A DNA stretch of 64,000 nt. Source: Planktothrix rubescens CCAP 1459/22. Lineage in GTDB: Bacteria; Cyanobacteriota; Cyanobacteriia; Cyanobacteriales; Microcoleaceae. The notes below the pieces were generated by a model that was not told the origin of the DNA, made no database searches, and worked only from the letters and a program-made list of their open reading frames with translations. Positions 17,109-26,075 of the stretch are shown piece by piece. The stretch lies in NCBI GenBank assembly GCA_904830895.1, contig LR882958.1, positions 310,001 to 374,000 on the forward strand, written 5' to 3'. The translations under genes and the position numbers were made by a program. Each line of letters begins with the position of its first letter. The first letter of the stretch is position 1.

Positions 17109-19752
17109 TTTCTGCTAATTCCAGTAAACTCATTAAATCATCAATATTAATTCGCATATTCAACAATCCCGAATGGGTCAGATCTTCGTCCATTGTATTC
17201 TCTACCAGTTCCCCAATTAAATAGTAATGTTCCAGCCCACAAATATTACTAATAATTCGATAGCAAGGTGGAACATAAGTAGGAGCAAATAATTCGATAA
17301 TTTTGGTTCCAGGTTGACAGAAAACAATATTGGATAATCCTGCTCCATGGGGGGCTAAAACCACCGAGGCACTCGCCATTAATTCAGCTTGTTCAGAAAT
17401 CGTTAAGGATTCTAAAACAACACTCTCAAAGTTCAGGGATTCTAACTGTTTCATCAACTCATCTTGATTAACCACATTCCGAGAAATTGCATTTTTCCGA
17501 TTGATATAAATGTGACGATTTGCAGTTTTATTTTTTGCTGTTTCTGGGAGTAATTTTTGTTTTATAAAGTTACAAATCCATTCAGGAGTTGTCGTATCAT
17601 TTTGGAACAAATTAGGAGCGGGGACAATCAGTTTCTTCGCTTGAATATAAGGTTTATCAATACTTCTAATGATTTTATGTTCAGGTATTCCCAAAAGTTC
17701 TAAGGTTTCTTTCTGATAGGAAAAATCGTAATTATTAAACACAAAATAATCAATACTATTCAAATCTATACCACTTTTTTCCATCAAGTGAATTCCAGGT
17801 AAAACATCATACATCCAATGAAAAAATGCCCCCCCCCAGCGTACCGATAAAAATGCAACGGTTCCATTAATATGATGAATTGGAGGTAATTTACGGGAGG
17901 ATAAAACCAATTCAGCAGATCCGGTGGAAATATCAGTCAGTAATTCATTATGGGCTGTGATCACCGCACTGGTCGCCGAATCTCCCCAGACTCTACCTTG
18001 ATCTAATTTGACAATAAACGCATTCCGAGTTGTCGCTTGACTAAAGATAAAACCAGGATGAAATTGAGCCACGGTTTTAGAAGGATTCAGGGAAATTTCA
18101 CTACCCGGATAAACAGGAATATAGGTGACATTAGAACTAAAGTCTGAGGTGATCAATTGTTCGGGATTAACAAAACAATATTGTTCTAAAAGTGACGGGG
18201 GCAAATCCTTATAATTAAAACACTTTACAGCTTCTTCATTTCTGCCTTGATGTTGTAGAATTTCAGCAATATTTTCATAAGCAGAAATTAAATCGGGCTT
18301 CATTTTTAAAGCGTCCATCAAGTAGGACATTGCCAGATCTAGTTCTTGTTTTTTTAACCAAATTTCTCCTAATCCCGCATAATATTCAGCGATTTTAGGA
18401 TTAATATTAATAGCATTTTGATAGGATGCGATCGCTTCTTCCCATTGACTTTGAGATTTATATAAATTGCCCAGATTGTAATGTACAATATCCGCTTTAG
18501 GATTGATTTTTAGACATTCCTGATAAACAGAAATAGCAGTTTCAATTTCTTGCTGTTCAATTAAGGTTTCTGCTAATTGATCTAACAACCAAAGATTATT
18601 TGAATTCAGTTCAACTGCTTTACAATAAACTTTAATAGCTTGATCCCAGCGTTGTTGAGCAATCAATACTTTTCCCAAGGGGGGATATAACCAATCCGTA
18701 TTCGGTTCAAATTCAATCGCTTGATAATATTCTGTTAAAGCCTCATCAAACTCCTGGGTTTCACAGAGAGCATTTCCCAAGGTAAAATGTAACCAAAAAC
18801 TATCGGGATTAATCTCAAGAGCTTGACGATACCAATTAATTGCTTCTTCATGTTTTCCGGTCTTAGAACAAATTTCTCCTAACTTATAATAGGAACCAAA
18901 AAACTTAGGATTTAAACCGATTCCTTGATAATAAGCAACGGTGGCTTCTTCCCATCTTTCCTGTTCAGATAAAGCATTTCCTAGTTGATGATATGTCCAA
19001 GAAAAATCCGGGCTGAGTTCAATCGCTTTTTGATAATTGGCGATCGCTTGCTCATAATTCTTTTGTTGAACTAAAGCATCGGCTAACCCTTGATAAAATA
19101 GATTACTATTGGGATTCAGAATAATCGCTTGATTATAGGCAGCGATCGCTTCTTCCCACTGTTGTTTCCGACTTAATGCCTCTGCTAATCCATAATGGGA
19201 TTGGGGTAAACTGGGATAAATTTCTACCCCCTTTCTATACAATTCAATTGCTGGCTCTAATTTGCCTTTTTCAATTAAGGTTTTCCCAAAATCAATATAA
19301 TCTTGAGGGGCGACGGACTGGGGTTCTAAAATTAAGGCTTGATACCAAGCATTTGTGGCTTCTTCCGGTTGATTCAGATTAATGAAAACAGTATATAAAC
19401 TCTGATAAATTCTGGCTTGATTGGGTTTAAAATGTAGGGCAGTTTGATATGATTGTAGAGCATCCCGCCATTGTTGTTGTTGAACATAAACTGTTCCTAA
19501 ATTCGCATGAACTTCCGCCCAATCGGGTTTGAGATTTAGGGCTTTTGTGTACCAAAATTTGGCTTCATCAAGTTTCCCTTGCAATTGTTTAGCTAACCCC
19601 AAGGTACTGTAAGTGGGAAGAAAACGAGGTTGCAATTTTAACGCCTGTTCACACACAGCAACTGCTTCATCAAACTGCTGTTGGGCAATATGGCGACTTG
19701 CTTCTTCGTGTAAATCAAGGACAGTTTTCTCTGGAGTGTCAGACAATGGCAT
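17095..19752 (-). CDS. Large TPR-repeat GT61 (DUF563) glycosyltransferase
   Basis: An 885-residue protein from the ATG at 19752 (a TTG at 19764 is possible but less likely). At least twelve TPRs cover residues about 10-520, in the same AI-A-Y-KAIELNP-FSW style as the paralogues near 1.6-7.5 kb. The GT61 domain follows, with FFHWMYDVLPGIHLMEKSG and LAPHGAGLSNIVFCQPGTKI. It is the longest of the three TPR-GT61 proteins here and keeps the intact QGRVWGDSATSAV segment that shows how the 3584-5618 copy was broken. Function: glycosyl transfer to an unknown acceptor, with the TPR array probably binding protein partners. Confidence 0.9.
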   Translation of the reverse strand: MPLSDTPEKTVLDLHEEASRHIAQQQFDEAVAVCEQALKLQPRFLPTYSTLGLAKQLQGKLDEAKFWYTKALNLKPDWAEVHANLGTVYVQQQQWRDALQSYQTALHFKPNQARIYQSLYTVFINLNQPEEATNAWYQALILEPQSVAPQDYIDFGKTLIEKGKLEPAIELYRKGVEIYPSLPQSHYGLAEALSRKQQWEEAIAAYNQAIILNPNSNLFYQGLADALVQQKNYEQAIANYQKAIELSPDFSWTYHQLGNALSEQERWEEATVAYYQGIGLNPKFFGSYYKLGEICSKTGKHEEAINWYRQALEINPDSFWLHFTLGNALCETQEFDEALTEYYQAIEFEPNTDWLYPPLGKVLIAQQRWDQAIKVYCKAVELNSNNLWLLDQLAETLIEQQEIETAISVYQECLKINPKADIVHYNLGNLYKSQSQWEEAIASYQNAININPKIAEYYAGLGEIWLKKQELDLAMSYLMDALKMKPDLISAYENIAEILQHQGRNEEAVKCFNYKDLPPSLLEQYCFVNPEQLITSDFSSNVTYIPVYPGSEISLNPSKTVAQFHPGFIFSQATTRNAFIVKLDQGRVWGDSATSAVITAHNELLTDISTGSAELVLSSRKLPPIHHINGTVAFLSVRWGGAFFHWMYDVLPGIHLMEKSGIDLNSIDYFVFNNYDFSYQKETLELLGIPEHKIIRSIDKPYIQAKKLIVPAPNLFQNDTTTPEWICNFIKQKLLPETAKNKTANRHIYINRKNAISRNVVNQDELMKQLESLNFESVVLESLTISEQAELMASASVVLAPHGAGLSNIVFCQPGTKIIELFAPTYVPPCYRIISNICGLEHYYLIGELVENTMDEDLTHSGLLNMRINIDDLMSLLELAEITVT

Positions 19753-19844
19753 GGTCAACCGCAAAAATAGGACAGCTTTTAATATAGACGTTGGATTGAT
19801 GGAAATAGTTTATCAGGAATAGGGAACAGGGAGCAGGGGACGCC

Positions 19845-19937
19845 AACTATTACCCAAAACCCATAACCCATTACCCAAAACCCATAACCCATAACCCAAA
19901 ACCCATAACCCATAACCCATAACCCATAACCCATTAC
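19845..19937. repeat. Heptameric STRR tract (CCCATAA/CCCATTA)
   Basis: About a dozen degenerate heptamers (ACCCATA, ACCCATT, ACCCAAA) in tandem. This is the short tandemly repeated repetitive type known from filamentous cyanobacteria. Smaller tracts of the same kind occur at 22284-22322 and 54141-54163 and, inverted, near 12340-12362. Unit size 7 without unique spacers rules out CRISPR. Confidence 0.9.
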
Positions 19938-20215
19938 CTGTTCCCTATTATTAAGAAATATTACGAAAAACTTATTAAAAAATGTTGCAACTTGTTGATT
20001 AACTTGCTAATCTGTGCATAGAGGGTCTTTCCATGAACGCTCGTATTGAGGAGACAGGTGAGCCATGCTTGAAATCAATCTTGCTCTGTTAACCAGGAAT
20101 TAAGGAAAGAAGATAGCCTGGTCTGTTGTCTAATCATGACCCATTAGTAATCTCTACAATCATGACACCAAATTTCTAGCATTCCCAGATTTTTTACACG
20201 CTGCATAGAGGAATA

Positions 20216-20326
20216 TCGGTGCGCCTAAAAGGATGTCAGGGTCGCTTGGGATGAAAAAATCCCGACTCGCATGGGTGAGTGAACCTCGCCCCGCCGCACC
20301 GAATTCCTCCTCAACAGGAGGTTTTT
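20216..20326 (+). promoter_or_regulatory. Structured leader RNA candidate with Shine-Dalgarno-containing hairpin
   Basis: An 8-bp closing helix TCGGTGCG (20216-20223) / CGCACCGA (20295-20302) encloses a hairpin GGGAT/ATCCC (20248-20263) with further pairing around it. Immediately after comes CCTCCT-CAAC-AGGAGG (20306-20321) followed by five T. The 3' arm AGGAGG is also the only good ribosome-binding site for the ATG at 20330, so the hairpin could hide the site or terminate transcription. I could not match it to TPP, cobalamin, glutamine, guanidine or other riboswitches that I know. Class unknown. Confidence 0.5.
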
Positions 20327-20329
20327 GTA

Positions 20330-21154
20330 ATGAACATTCAAGGAAAAACAGCCCTAATTACTGGGGCTTCTCGTGGAATTGGCCGGGCAATTGCCGTAGA
20401 ATTTGCCAAAAATGGGGTTAAACGTCTGATTCTAGTGGCACGCGATCGTCAGAAGTTAGCGGAATTGGCCACAGAAATAAAACCAATGGGTGTGGAGGTG
20501 ATCACCTTAGCCCTGGACTTAACCCAATCTGTTCAAGTCCATATTGCGATCGCCCAGGCTTGGCGTTCCCACGGGCCAATTGAAATTCTGGTTAATTGTG
20601 CTGGTGTTGCCCACCAAAAGCCGTTTTTAGAATCCAAACTCCCAGATGTTCAGGAGGAAATCTCCTTGAATTTAATCGGGTTGTATACCATTACCCATGT
20701 CATCGCTCGACGGATGGCCACCCGCCAATCGGGAACCATTATTAATGTATCGAGTTTGATGGGCAAAATTGCTGCCCCTACGATGTCCACCTATTCGGCG
20801 ACTAAATTCGCAATTTTGGGGTTTACAGAAGCCCTCCGCCAAGAATTAGCCGCCCATAATATTCGGGTTATGGCCCTATTACCCACCTTAACGGATACGG
20901 ACATGACCCGGAACTTGCAATTATTCCGTTGGGTAGTTCCCATGACCCCCGAACAGGTCGCTAAGGTGTTAGTGGCGGGACTCGATAAGGATACCTCGGA
21001 AATTTTAGTCGGATGGCAAAGCCATTTGGCCGTTTGGTGCAACCGTTTTGCCCCCTGGTTAATGGAGAAGATTATGGTATTGGCAACTCCCGTTACCCAC
21101 AAAATCCGCAAATCCTATCCTGCATTCAACAAAGCGGATGCAACACTGCATTAG
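20330..21154 (+). CDS. Short-chain dehydrogenase/reductase
   Basis: A 274-residue NAD(P)-dependent SDR with a Rossmann fold. The cofactor loop is TGASRGIGRAIA (about residues 11-22), then VNCAG, the catalytic Ser in INVSSLMG and YSATK (Tyr-x-x-x-Lys). The ATG at 20330 was chosen because it is directly behind the AGGAGG and begins MNIQGKTALITG; an upstream GTG at 20279 would place the SD hairpin inside the gene. The basic residue after the second strand (LVARDRQK) suggests NADP(H) preference (inference). Substrate unknown; the C-terminal 70 residues resemble the FabG-like/DltE-type SDRs common in cyanobacteria. Confidence 0.9.
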   Translation: MNIQGKTALITGASRGIGRAIAVEFAKNGVKRLILVARDRQKLAELATEIKPMGVEVITLALDLTQSVQVHIAIAQAWRSHGPIEILVNCAGVAHQKPFLESKLPDVQEEISLNLIGLYTITHVIARRMATRQSGTIINVSSLMGKIAAPTMSTYSATKFAILGFTEALRQELAAHNIRVMALLPTLTDTDMTRNLQLFRWVVPMTPEQVAKVLVAGLDKDTSEILVGWQSHLAVWCNRFAPWLMEKIMVLATPVTHKIRKSYPAFNKADATLH

Positions 21155-21191
21155 TTTGGGTTAATGGTTGACCCTTAATAATTGATTCCCC

Positions 21192-21219
21192 GTAGAGACG
21201 TACCATGGTACGTCTCTAC
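21192..21219. repeat. Perfect 28-bp palindrome GTAGAGACGTACC...
   Basis: GTAGAGACGTACCA is followed directly by its exact complement, with no loop. Palindromes with the GTAGAGACG core are abundant dispersed repeats in filamentous cyanobacteria (general knowledge). It lies between the SDR gene and ycf3 and could form a cruciform or a terminator-like hairpin, but there is no T-run. Confidence 0.85.
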
Positions 21220-21310
21220 ACTGATTAAGGTAAGATTAGGCGATGGGCTGTTAGGGAACTTCCTTAAAATTAAGGAGTTTCCAGCCTTGAACTTTAGAGA
21301 TTAAAATTTT

Positions 21311-21832
21311 ATGCCAAGATCACAACGTAACGATAACTTTATTGATAAAAGCTTTACGGTTATGGCAGATATGATCCTGAAGATGCTGCCCACCAATAAA
21401 AAAGCTAAGGAAGCATTTGCCTATTATCGGGATGGAATGTCAGCCCAGGCGGACGGAGAATATGCAGAGGCTTTAGAAAATTACCAAGAAGCCTTAACCT
21501 TAGAGGAAGATCCCTATGATCGAAGTTTTATTCTTTATAATATGGGCTTAATTCATGCCAGCAATGGTGAACATGAGGAAGCATTAGAATATTATCAACA
21601 AGCGATTGAGCTAAATCCCCGAATGCCCCAGGCTTTGAATAATATTGCGGTGATTTACCATTATCAGGGGGAAAAGGCTAAGGAAGCGGGAGATGAAGAC
21701 ACCGCAGAACAAGAATTTCGGCAGGCCGCAGAATATTGGGTTAGGGCAATTCGTTTAGCCCCGAATAACTATATTGAAGCCCAGAACTGGTTAAAAGTTA
21801 CCGGAAGAAGCAAAATTGATATCTATTTCTAA
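21311..21832 (+). CDS. ycf3: Photosystem I assembly protein Ycf3
   Basis: A 173-residue TPR protein that acts as a chaperone for PSI assembly at the thylakoid. The N-terminus [20 protein letters not shown] is the conserved Ycf3 start, followed by three TPRs ([20 protein letters not shown], then [20 protein letters not shown] and the [14 protein letters not shown] region). The C-terminus [15 protein letters not shown] also matches. Length equals plastid and cyanobacterial Ycf3. The same-strand neighbour gatC begins 53 bp downstream. Confidence 0.96.
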   Translation: MPRSQRNDNFIDKSFTVMADMILKMLPTNKKAKEAFAYYRDGMSAQADGEYAEALENYQEALTLEEDPYDRSFILYNMGLIHASNGEHEEALEYYQQAIELNPRMPQALNNIAVIYHYQGEKAKEAGDEDTAEQEFRQAAEYWVRAIRLAPNNYIEAQNWLKVTGRSKIDIYF

Positions 21833-21885
21833 TTGATTTTGCTTTTAATTTTTTCTTTGCTAACCTACCTAAAGCCCGATTAAAT

Positions 21886-22179
21886 ATGACTATTGATCGT
21901 GAACAAGTCTCTAAAGTTGCTTTTTTGGCTCGACTGGAGCTAACTCCAGAAGAAGAACAACAATTTACGACTCAACTGGGTGAAATTTTAGATTATTTTG
22001 AGCAATTAAATGAACTGGATACATCCCAGGTGGCTCCGATGACCCGGGCAATTGAGTTGAGTAATATTACTCGACCTGATCAGTTAGAATCCTATCCCCA
22101 AAGAGATGATATTCTAGCCAACGCCCCGGAACAAGAAGGAGACTATTTCAAAGTCCCCAAAATTATGTCGGAAAATTAA
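21886..22179 (+). CDS. gatC: Asp-tRNA(Asn)/Glu-tRNA(Gln) amidotransferase subunit C
   Basis: A 97-residue small subunit of the GatCAB complex, which converts mischarged Glu-tRNA(Gln), and in some species Asp-tRNA(Asn), to the correct aminoacyl-tRNA. The family pattern [20 protein letters not shown], then [18 protein letters not shown], and the C-terminal DYFKVPKIM are all present. It stabilises GatA; gatA and gatB are not in this window, as is usual in cyanobacteria. It follows ycf3 on the same strand and is closed by a terminator at 22340-22376. Confidence 0.96.
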   Translation: MTIDREQVSKVAFLARLELTPEEEQQFTTQLGEILDYFEQLNELDTSQVAPMTRAIELSNITRPDQLESYPQRDDILANAPEQEGDYFKVPKIMSEN

Positions 22180-22283
22180 CCATCAGCCCAAACTGCCTGA
22201 AGTTATAGTAGGGAACAGGGAACGCCGGATCTGGGTAGAGAATGTGTAATTAATTTTGTTTAGGTACTTATAAGTCTTTTTCC

Positions 22284-22322
22284 ACCCATTACCCATTACC
22301 CATTACCCATTACCCATTACCC
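22284..22322. repeat. Heptameric STRR tract (ACCCATT)
   Basis: Five tandem ACCCATT units, almost perfect, between gatC and its terminator. Confidence 0.88.
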
Positions 22323-22339
22323 GCTATATCAAAAATAAC

Positions 22340-22376
22340 AACCCTGTTTCTGGTGAGCGGAAACGGGGTTTTTAGT
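22340..22376 (+). terminator. Rho-independent terminator after gatC
   Basis: Stem AACCCTGTTTC (22340-22350) / GAAACGGGGTT (22360-22370) with one G-U pair, then TTTTTAGTTTTT. Strong terminator shape; it separates ycf3-gatC from psbD. Confidence 0.85.
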
Positions 22377-22414
22377 TTTTGGACAAATTTTTTTAAATTT
22401 CCGTGGCGGGGGAG

Positions 22415-22443
22415 TTGCTCAACTGAAGATTTACCTCTATAAT
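22415..22443 (+). promoter_or_regulatory. Predicted sigma70-type promoter of psbD
   Basis: A TTGCTC -35 box (22415-22420) and a perfect TATAAT -10 box (22438-22443) are separated by exactly 17 bp. The predicted start near 22450 gives a 5' leader of about 120 nt before the psbD ATG, with a small dyad TCTGCTATAGCAGA at 22491-22504 and a CGGAG ribosome-binding site near 22559. Prediction from consensus only. Confidence 0.65.
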
Positions 22444-22572
22444 TTGAACAGACGTAAAGAAACATTAACGGTACTCATAAAATTCTCAGATTCTGCTATA
22501 GCAGATGAGAGACGCTTAACATGAGTCCTAATCCCTTTACAACTTGTCATTATATATTCGGAGATTTTGTCC

Positions 22573-23631
22573 ATGACTATTGCAGTCGAAAGGCCGCAGG
22601 TTGAAAGAGGCGTCTTTGACGTCCTCGACGACTGGCTCAAACGCGATCGCTTTGTCTTCGTGGGTTGGTCAGGAGTTCTATTGTTCCCCTGCGCTTATCT
22701 AGCCCTCGGTGGCTGGTTAACCGGAACAACCTTTGTAACTTCCTGGTACACCCACGGTTTAGCAAGCTCTTATTTAGAAGGCTGCAACTTTATAACAGCC
22801 GCCGTCAGTAGTCCCGCTAACAGTTTAGGACATTCCTTACTGTTCCTCTGGGGGCCGGAAGCTCAGTGGGACTTCACCCGTTGGTGTCAACTGGGCGGTT
22901 TATGGGCTTTTGTGGCTCTGCACGGTGCTTTCGCGCTGATCGGCTTTTGTCTGCGTCAGTTGGAAATTGCTCGTTTAGTCGGCATTCGTCCCTATAATGC
23001 GATCGCCTTTACTGGCCCAATTGCGGTATTTGTCAGTGTATTTCTGATGTACCCCTTGGGTCAGTCTAGTTGGTTTTTTGGCCCTAGCTTTGGGGTAGCC
23101 GGAATCTTCCGGTTTATTCTGTTCCTACAAGGCTTCCATAACTGGACGCTGAACCCCTTCCACATGATGGGAGTGGCGGGAATTTTGGGTGGTGCGCTAT
23201 TGTGCGCTATTCACGGAGCGACGGTGGAAAATACTCTGTTTGAAGATGGAGATACGGCCAATACTTTCCGGGCTTTTGAACCGACTCAAGCTGAAGAAAC
23301 CTATTCGATGGTGACCGCCAACCGTTTTTGGTCACAAATTTTCGGGATTGCTTTTTCTAACAAACGTTGGTTACACTTTTTCATGTTATTCGTGCCGGTC
23401 ACGGGTCTGTGGATGAGTTCTATCGGCATTGTTGGTTTAGCTCTGAACCTACGGGCTTATGATTTCGTTTCCCAAGAGTTACGGGCGGCGGAAGATCCTG
23501 AATTTGAAACGTTCTATACTAAGAACATTCTGTTAAATGAAGGTCTGCGGGCTTGGATGGCTCCTGCGGATCAACCCCACGAAAACTTTATTTTCCCTGA
23601 AGAAGTTCTACCTCGCGGTAATGCTCTGTAA
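22573..23631 (+). CDS. psbD: Photosystem II D2 reaction-centre protein, monocistronic copy
   Basis: A 352-residue D2 protein of the PSII reaction centre, a five-helix thylakoid membrane protein that binds P680 chlorophyll, pheophytin, QA and the non-haem iron. The segment [17 protein letters not shown] carries the His near TyrD and the chlorophyll-ligand His, and the C-terminus [12 protein letters not shown] is canonical. The start is ATG 22573 (MTIAVER); the TTG two codons earlier is rejected. Psb-type promoter upstream, terminator at 23687. There is no psbC overlapping the 3' end, so this is probably the second psbD gene (psbD2) rather than the psbDC operon copy. Confidence 0.97.
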   Translation: MTIAVERPQVERGVFDVLDDWLKRDRFVFVGWSGVLLFPCAYLALGGWLTGTTFVTSWYTHGLASSYLEGCNFITAAVSSPANSLGHSLLFLWGPEAQWDFTRWCQLGGLWAFVALHGAFALIGFCLRQLEIARLVGIRPYNAIAFTGPIAVFVSVFLMYPLGQSSWFFGPSFGVAGIFRFILFLQGFHNWTLNPFHMMGVAGILGGALLCAIHGATVENTLFEDGDTANTFRAFEPTQAEETYSMVTANRFWSQIFGIAFSNKRWLHFFMLFVPVTGLWMSSIGIVGLALNLRAYDFVSQELRAAEDPEFETFYTKNILLNEGLRAWMAPADQPHENFIFPEEVLPRGNAL

Positions 23632-23686
23632 TTAGAGATTCTAATTATTCAGGACATTCTTAAAAACATCTGATTAATTTTAAAAT

Positions 23687-23720
23687 CTCCTACAAGTTTT
23701 GTAGGGGGTTTTATTGTTTT
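23687..23720 (+). terminator. Rho-independent terminator after psbD
   Basis: Stem CTCCTACAA (23687-23695) / TTGTAGGGG (23699-23707) followed by GTTTTATTGTTTTTTT. It closes psbD as a single-gene transcript. Confidence 0.85.
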
Positions 23721-23759
23721 TTTGATGATTAATGGTTTAAGAAAGCCCTGAAGGGCTTA

Positions 23760-24296
23760 CTACAGTTGAAATCTGGCTCGGATAGCTTCAATTCTTTTCC
23801 GATTTGCTCCTAAATCTGATTCTCCTAAACGAGAGGCAGAACGTACTTGAATTAAACTATCTTTTTCATCCAAATAAAATTCTACATCATCCACAAATCC
23901 CATTAAATCCGAAGTAAATTCGGCGTAAATATAGTTTGCTTCGGCTGTAATAATTTCCGCATTTTCAGTATTTGCTAGAATAATTTTAAGATTTTCAAAG
24001 GCTTTTTTAGGTGTATCTTGATAGGTGAAAGGTTCAATTTGATGTTGGGTATCTAGGCTTTGACTGGAAACACAATTGGGAGAAGTGGGACAGGGGGCAA
24101 ATTTTCCTTGTTCAATACCGAGGTTGGTGGGTCGATTTCCTGAAAATGAAAATATACTAGCTATGATTGGAGATACAGAAGTAGTATTAGCCAAAGCTGA
24201 AGGCACTAATCCTAATAAACTGCTAACAAATATAATCGCTGTTAACAATATAGAAAAACCGGGAATTTGACCGATAGACAAGACTGATTTTTTCAT
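23760..24296 (-). CDS. DUF1499 secreted/lumenal protein
   Basis: A 178-residue DUF1499 protein. A hydrophobic signal peptide (residues about 10-36) ends in the cleavage-like site SALA/NT, so export to the periplasm or thylakoid lumen is likely. The mature part has the family motif APCPTSPNCVSSQS, then AEANYIYAEFTSDLMGFVDDVEFYL and the C-terminal VRSASRLGESDLGANRKR. The function of DUF1499 is unknown; it occurs widely in cyanobacteria and plants. It stands convergent to psbD. Confidence 0.9.
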   Translation of the reverse strand: MKKSVLSIGQIPGFSILLTAIIFVSSLLGLVPSALANTTSVSPIIASIFSFSGNRPTNLGIEQGKFAPCPTSPNCVSSQSLDTQHQIEPFTYQDTPKKAFENLKIILANTENAEIITAEANYIYAEFTSDLMGFVDDVEFYLDEKDSLIQVRSASRLGESDLGANRKRIEAIRARFQL

Positions 24297-24342
24297 GGTA
24301 AATATTTAAGCACTTAATCTATTTTAAACTTAATTTAACCGA

Positions 24343-25965
24343 TTAAATCCTTTCGATGGATTCAAACATTGGGCAGTAACCATCGGAAGTTACTTTGAAG
24401 CCGTAGAGGGCGGAGGATTGATTCCAACAGCGTTGTCCGCGATAGTATTGGCAGTTTCCACAACAATCAAGATCCCTGGGAATGGGGCGATCGCTTCCTA
24501 GACTCAGGAATTCCCGTTGGGAAATCCCCCGCAACACTAATTCTTCCCCTTGCCATCGGGCCTCTACTAACCCTGTATCGGCAAAACCTAACCAGCGCGG
24601 ATCGGTGGTTAACCCTGGGGGTAGGGTAATGTGAATTTGAGTTTCAAACTCGGCAATTTCCCCTTCATACTCAATTTCAGCCAGGGGCGGCTGGATGAAG
24701 GTTTCGCCGATGGGTAACTCGACTAGGGTTCCGGGGTTGGGGGTATGGAGTTGATAGCGGTTTCTAAGTTCTTCTAAATTGGTCAGATCCCCTAAATAGG
24801 TGGGTGAGCCGTGAACAAAAATAATATGTTGGGGTCGGAGGTTATGAATTAGTTGGGTTGTCCCGGGGCCATCACAATGTTCGGAGATCAAATAGGTTTC
24901 AACCTTTGGTATGCAGGGACTAAAGCCTTTTTCTTCCGATTCGGGAGTCAGAATAATATCGAGGTTTTGACCGGGTTTTTGGCGCAAAAATAACATCCAA
25001 GGCCGGATAGAATCGGCCCAATAGGTATTCCAGTCGGCTGATTCGTCGGTGAGAACAATACAGGGCGTTTGACCGAGTTGAGATCTGTGTTCCGGGGTGA
25101 GTCTTCGGACTCTGGGGCGAATGCGGTCATCCCAAAATAGGGGCTGATGTTGGGCAAAATTCTGAACGCTGGCGGGGAAATGGGGCAGGAGTTGTAGGTA
25201 AATATCGCATCCGGTGGCGACACTGCCATCAACCCAAATATCGAGATCTCGTCCGGTAAAATAATGGTGACTACGAAGCAACATCAATAATTCCTGTCCT
25301 AAGCCTAAAGTTGGTGTTGGTAGGAGTAGGCAATATTGGGCTTCTATCGCTCGATATAAGCGTTCTGCCAGTTGGTTTTCCAGTTGACGACGATGGGGAT
25401 GGCGGGCGGTTCCATAACTGCCTTCTAGGATTAAAACGTCGGGTTTGAGTCCGCGCAACTCCCCCAGGGGTAAGCCTTCGACTAGGCGAGAATTGGAGAG
25501 AAAAAAATCTCCGGTGTAAATTAATTTATAGTTGCGTTCGGGTGTTACATAATTGATCAAAATTACTGACGCCCCGGGTAAATGACCCGCCGGAAACAAG
25601 GTAACACTGAGTCCGGGTTGGAGTTGGATAGGAGAATCCCAGGGTAAGGGCTGACACAGGGGTATATTGGGATCGGGTTCCCAGTCTGGCCAGTTTAGGG
25701 TTAATAGTTGGGTTGTGACTTGACTCCCATAAATGGGAATTTCAGGAAAAGCCTGATGGAAGGCGAGTAAACCTTGAGCATGATCCGCATGAGCATGGGA
25801 ACATATAACTAAGTCGGCTGGAGGTTGATCTGAGGATGTTAATAGGGGTGAAATGTCCTGAATACCACAATCTAGTAGAATGCGATGAGATCCAATTCTG
25901 ACTAACAGACATACACCTTCCCCTGCATGGCCAACACTATAGGCTAAACATTCCGGGTCAATCAC
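24343..25965 (-). CDS. MBL-fold beta-CASP-type hydrolase with C-terminal cysteine cluster
   Basis: A 540-residue metallo-beta-lactamase-fold protein. The metal site is CSHAHADHAQG (HxHxDH, about residues 55-65), with further ligands in FPAGHLPGAS and IYTGDF. The middle (DVLILEGSYG, then LGLGQELLMLL) and the His in HIIFVHGSPTYLGDL fit the CPSF73/RNase J-like beta-CASP group, so RNA or DNA processing is plausible. The last 60 residues carry CCGNCQYYRGQRCWN and YCPMFE, a cluster of Cys that could bind zinc or an iron-sulfur cluster; this tail is not part of canonical RNase J. Substrate unknown. Confidence 0.8.
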   Translation of the reverse strand: MIDPECLAYSVGHAGEGVCLLVRIGSHRILLDCGIQDISPLLTSSDQPPADLVICSHAHADHAQGLLAFHQAFPEIPIYGSQVTTQLLTLNWPDWEPDPNIPLCQPLPWDSPIQLQPGLSVTLFPAGHLPGASVILINYVTPERNYKLIYTGDFFLSNSRLVEGLPLGELRGLKPDVLILEGSYGTARHPHRRQLENQLAERLYRAIEAQYCLLLPTPTLGLGQELLMLLRSHHYFTGRDLDIWVDGSVATGCDIYLQLLPHFPASVQNFAQHQPLFWDDRIRPRVRRLTPEHRSQLGQTPCIVLTDESADWNTYWADSIRPWMLFLRQKPGQNLDIILTPESEEKGFSPCIPKVETYLISEHCDGPGTTQLIHNLRPQHIIFVHGSPTYLGDLTNLEELRNRYQLHTPNPGTLVELPIGETFIQPPLAEIEYEGEIAEFETQIHITLPPGLTTDPRWLGFADTGLVEARWQGEELVLRGISQREFLSLGSDRPIPRDLDCCGNCQYYRGQRCWNQSSALYGFKVTSDGYCPMFESIERI

Positions 25966-26075
25966 AGGAGTTCATCAACAGGATAATTTAGTTTAGATCT
26001 TAGAATTATTAGGGGTTTTTGCTAAAAAATGTTAGAAACTGTTGCAAAGATTATTTAAGAGGAGTGATATTAATT

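Noticed and set aside
19753-19764. TTG start extending the TPR-GT61 gene by four residues
   Set aside because: ATG 19752 is the simpler start and the extension has no family support.
19845-19937. Possible CRISPR array
   Set aside because: The unit is 7 bp with no unique spacers; it is an STRR tract. No cas genes are present anywhere in the window.
22567-22572. Upstream TTG start for psbD
   Set aside because: ATG 22573 gives the canonical 352-residue D2 and MTIAVER start.
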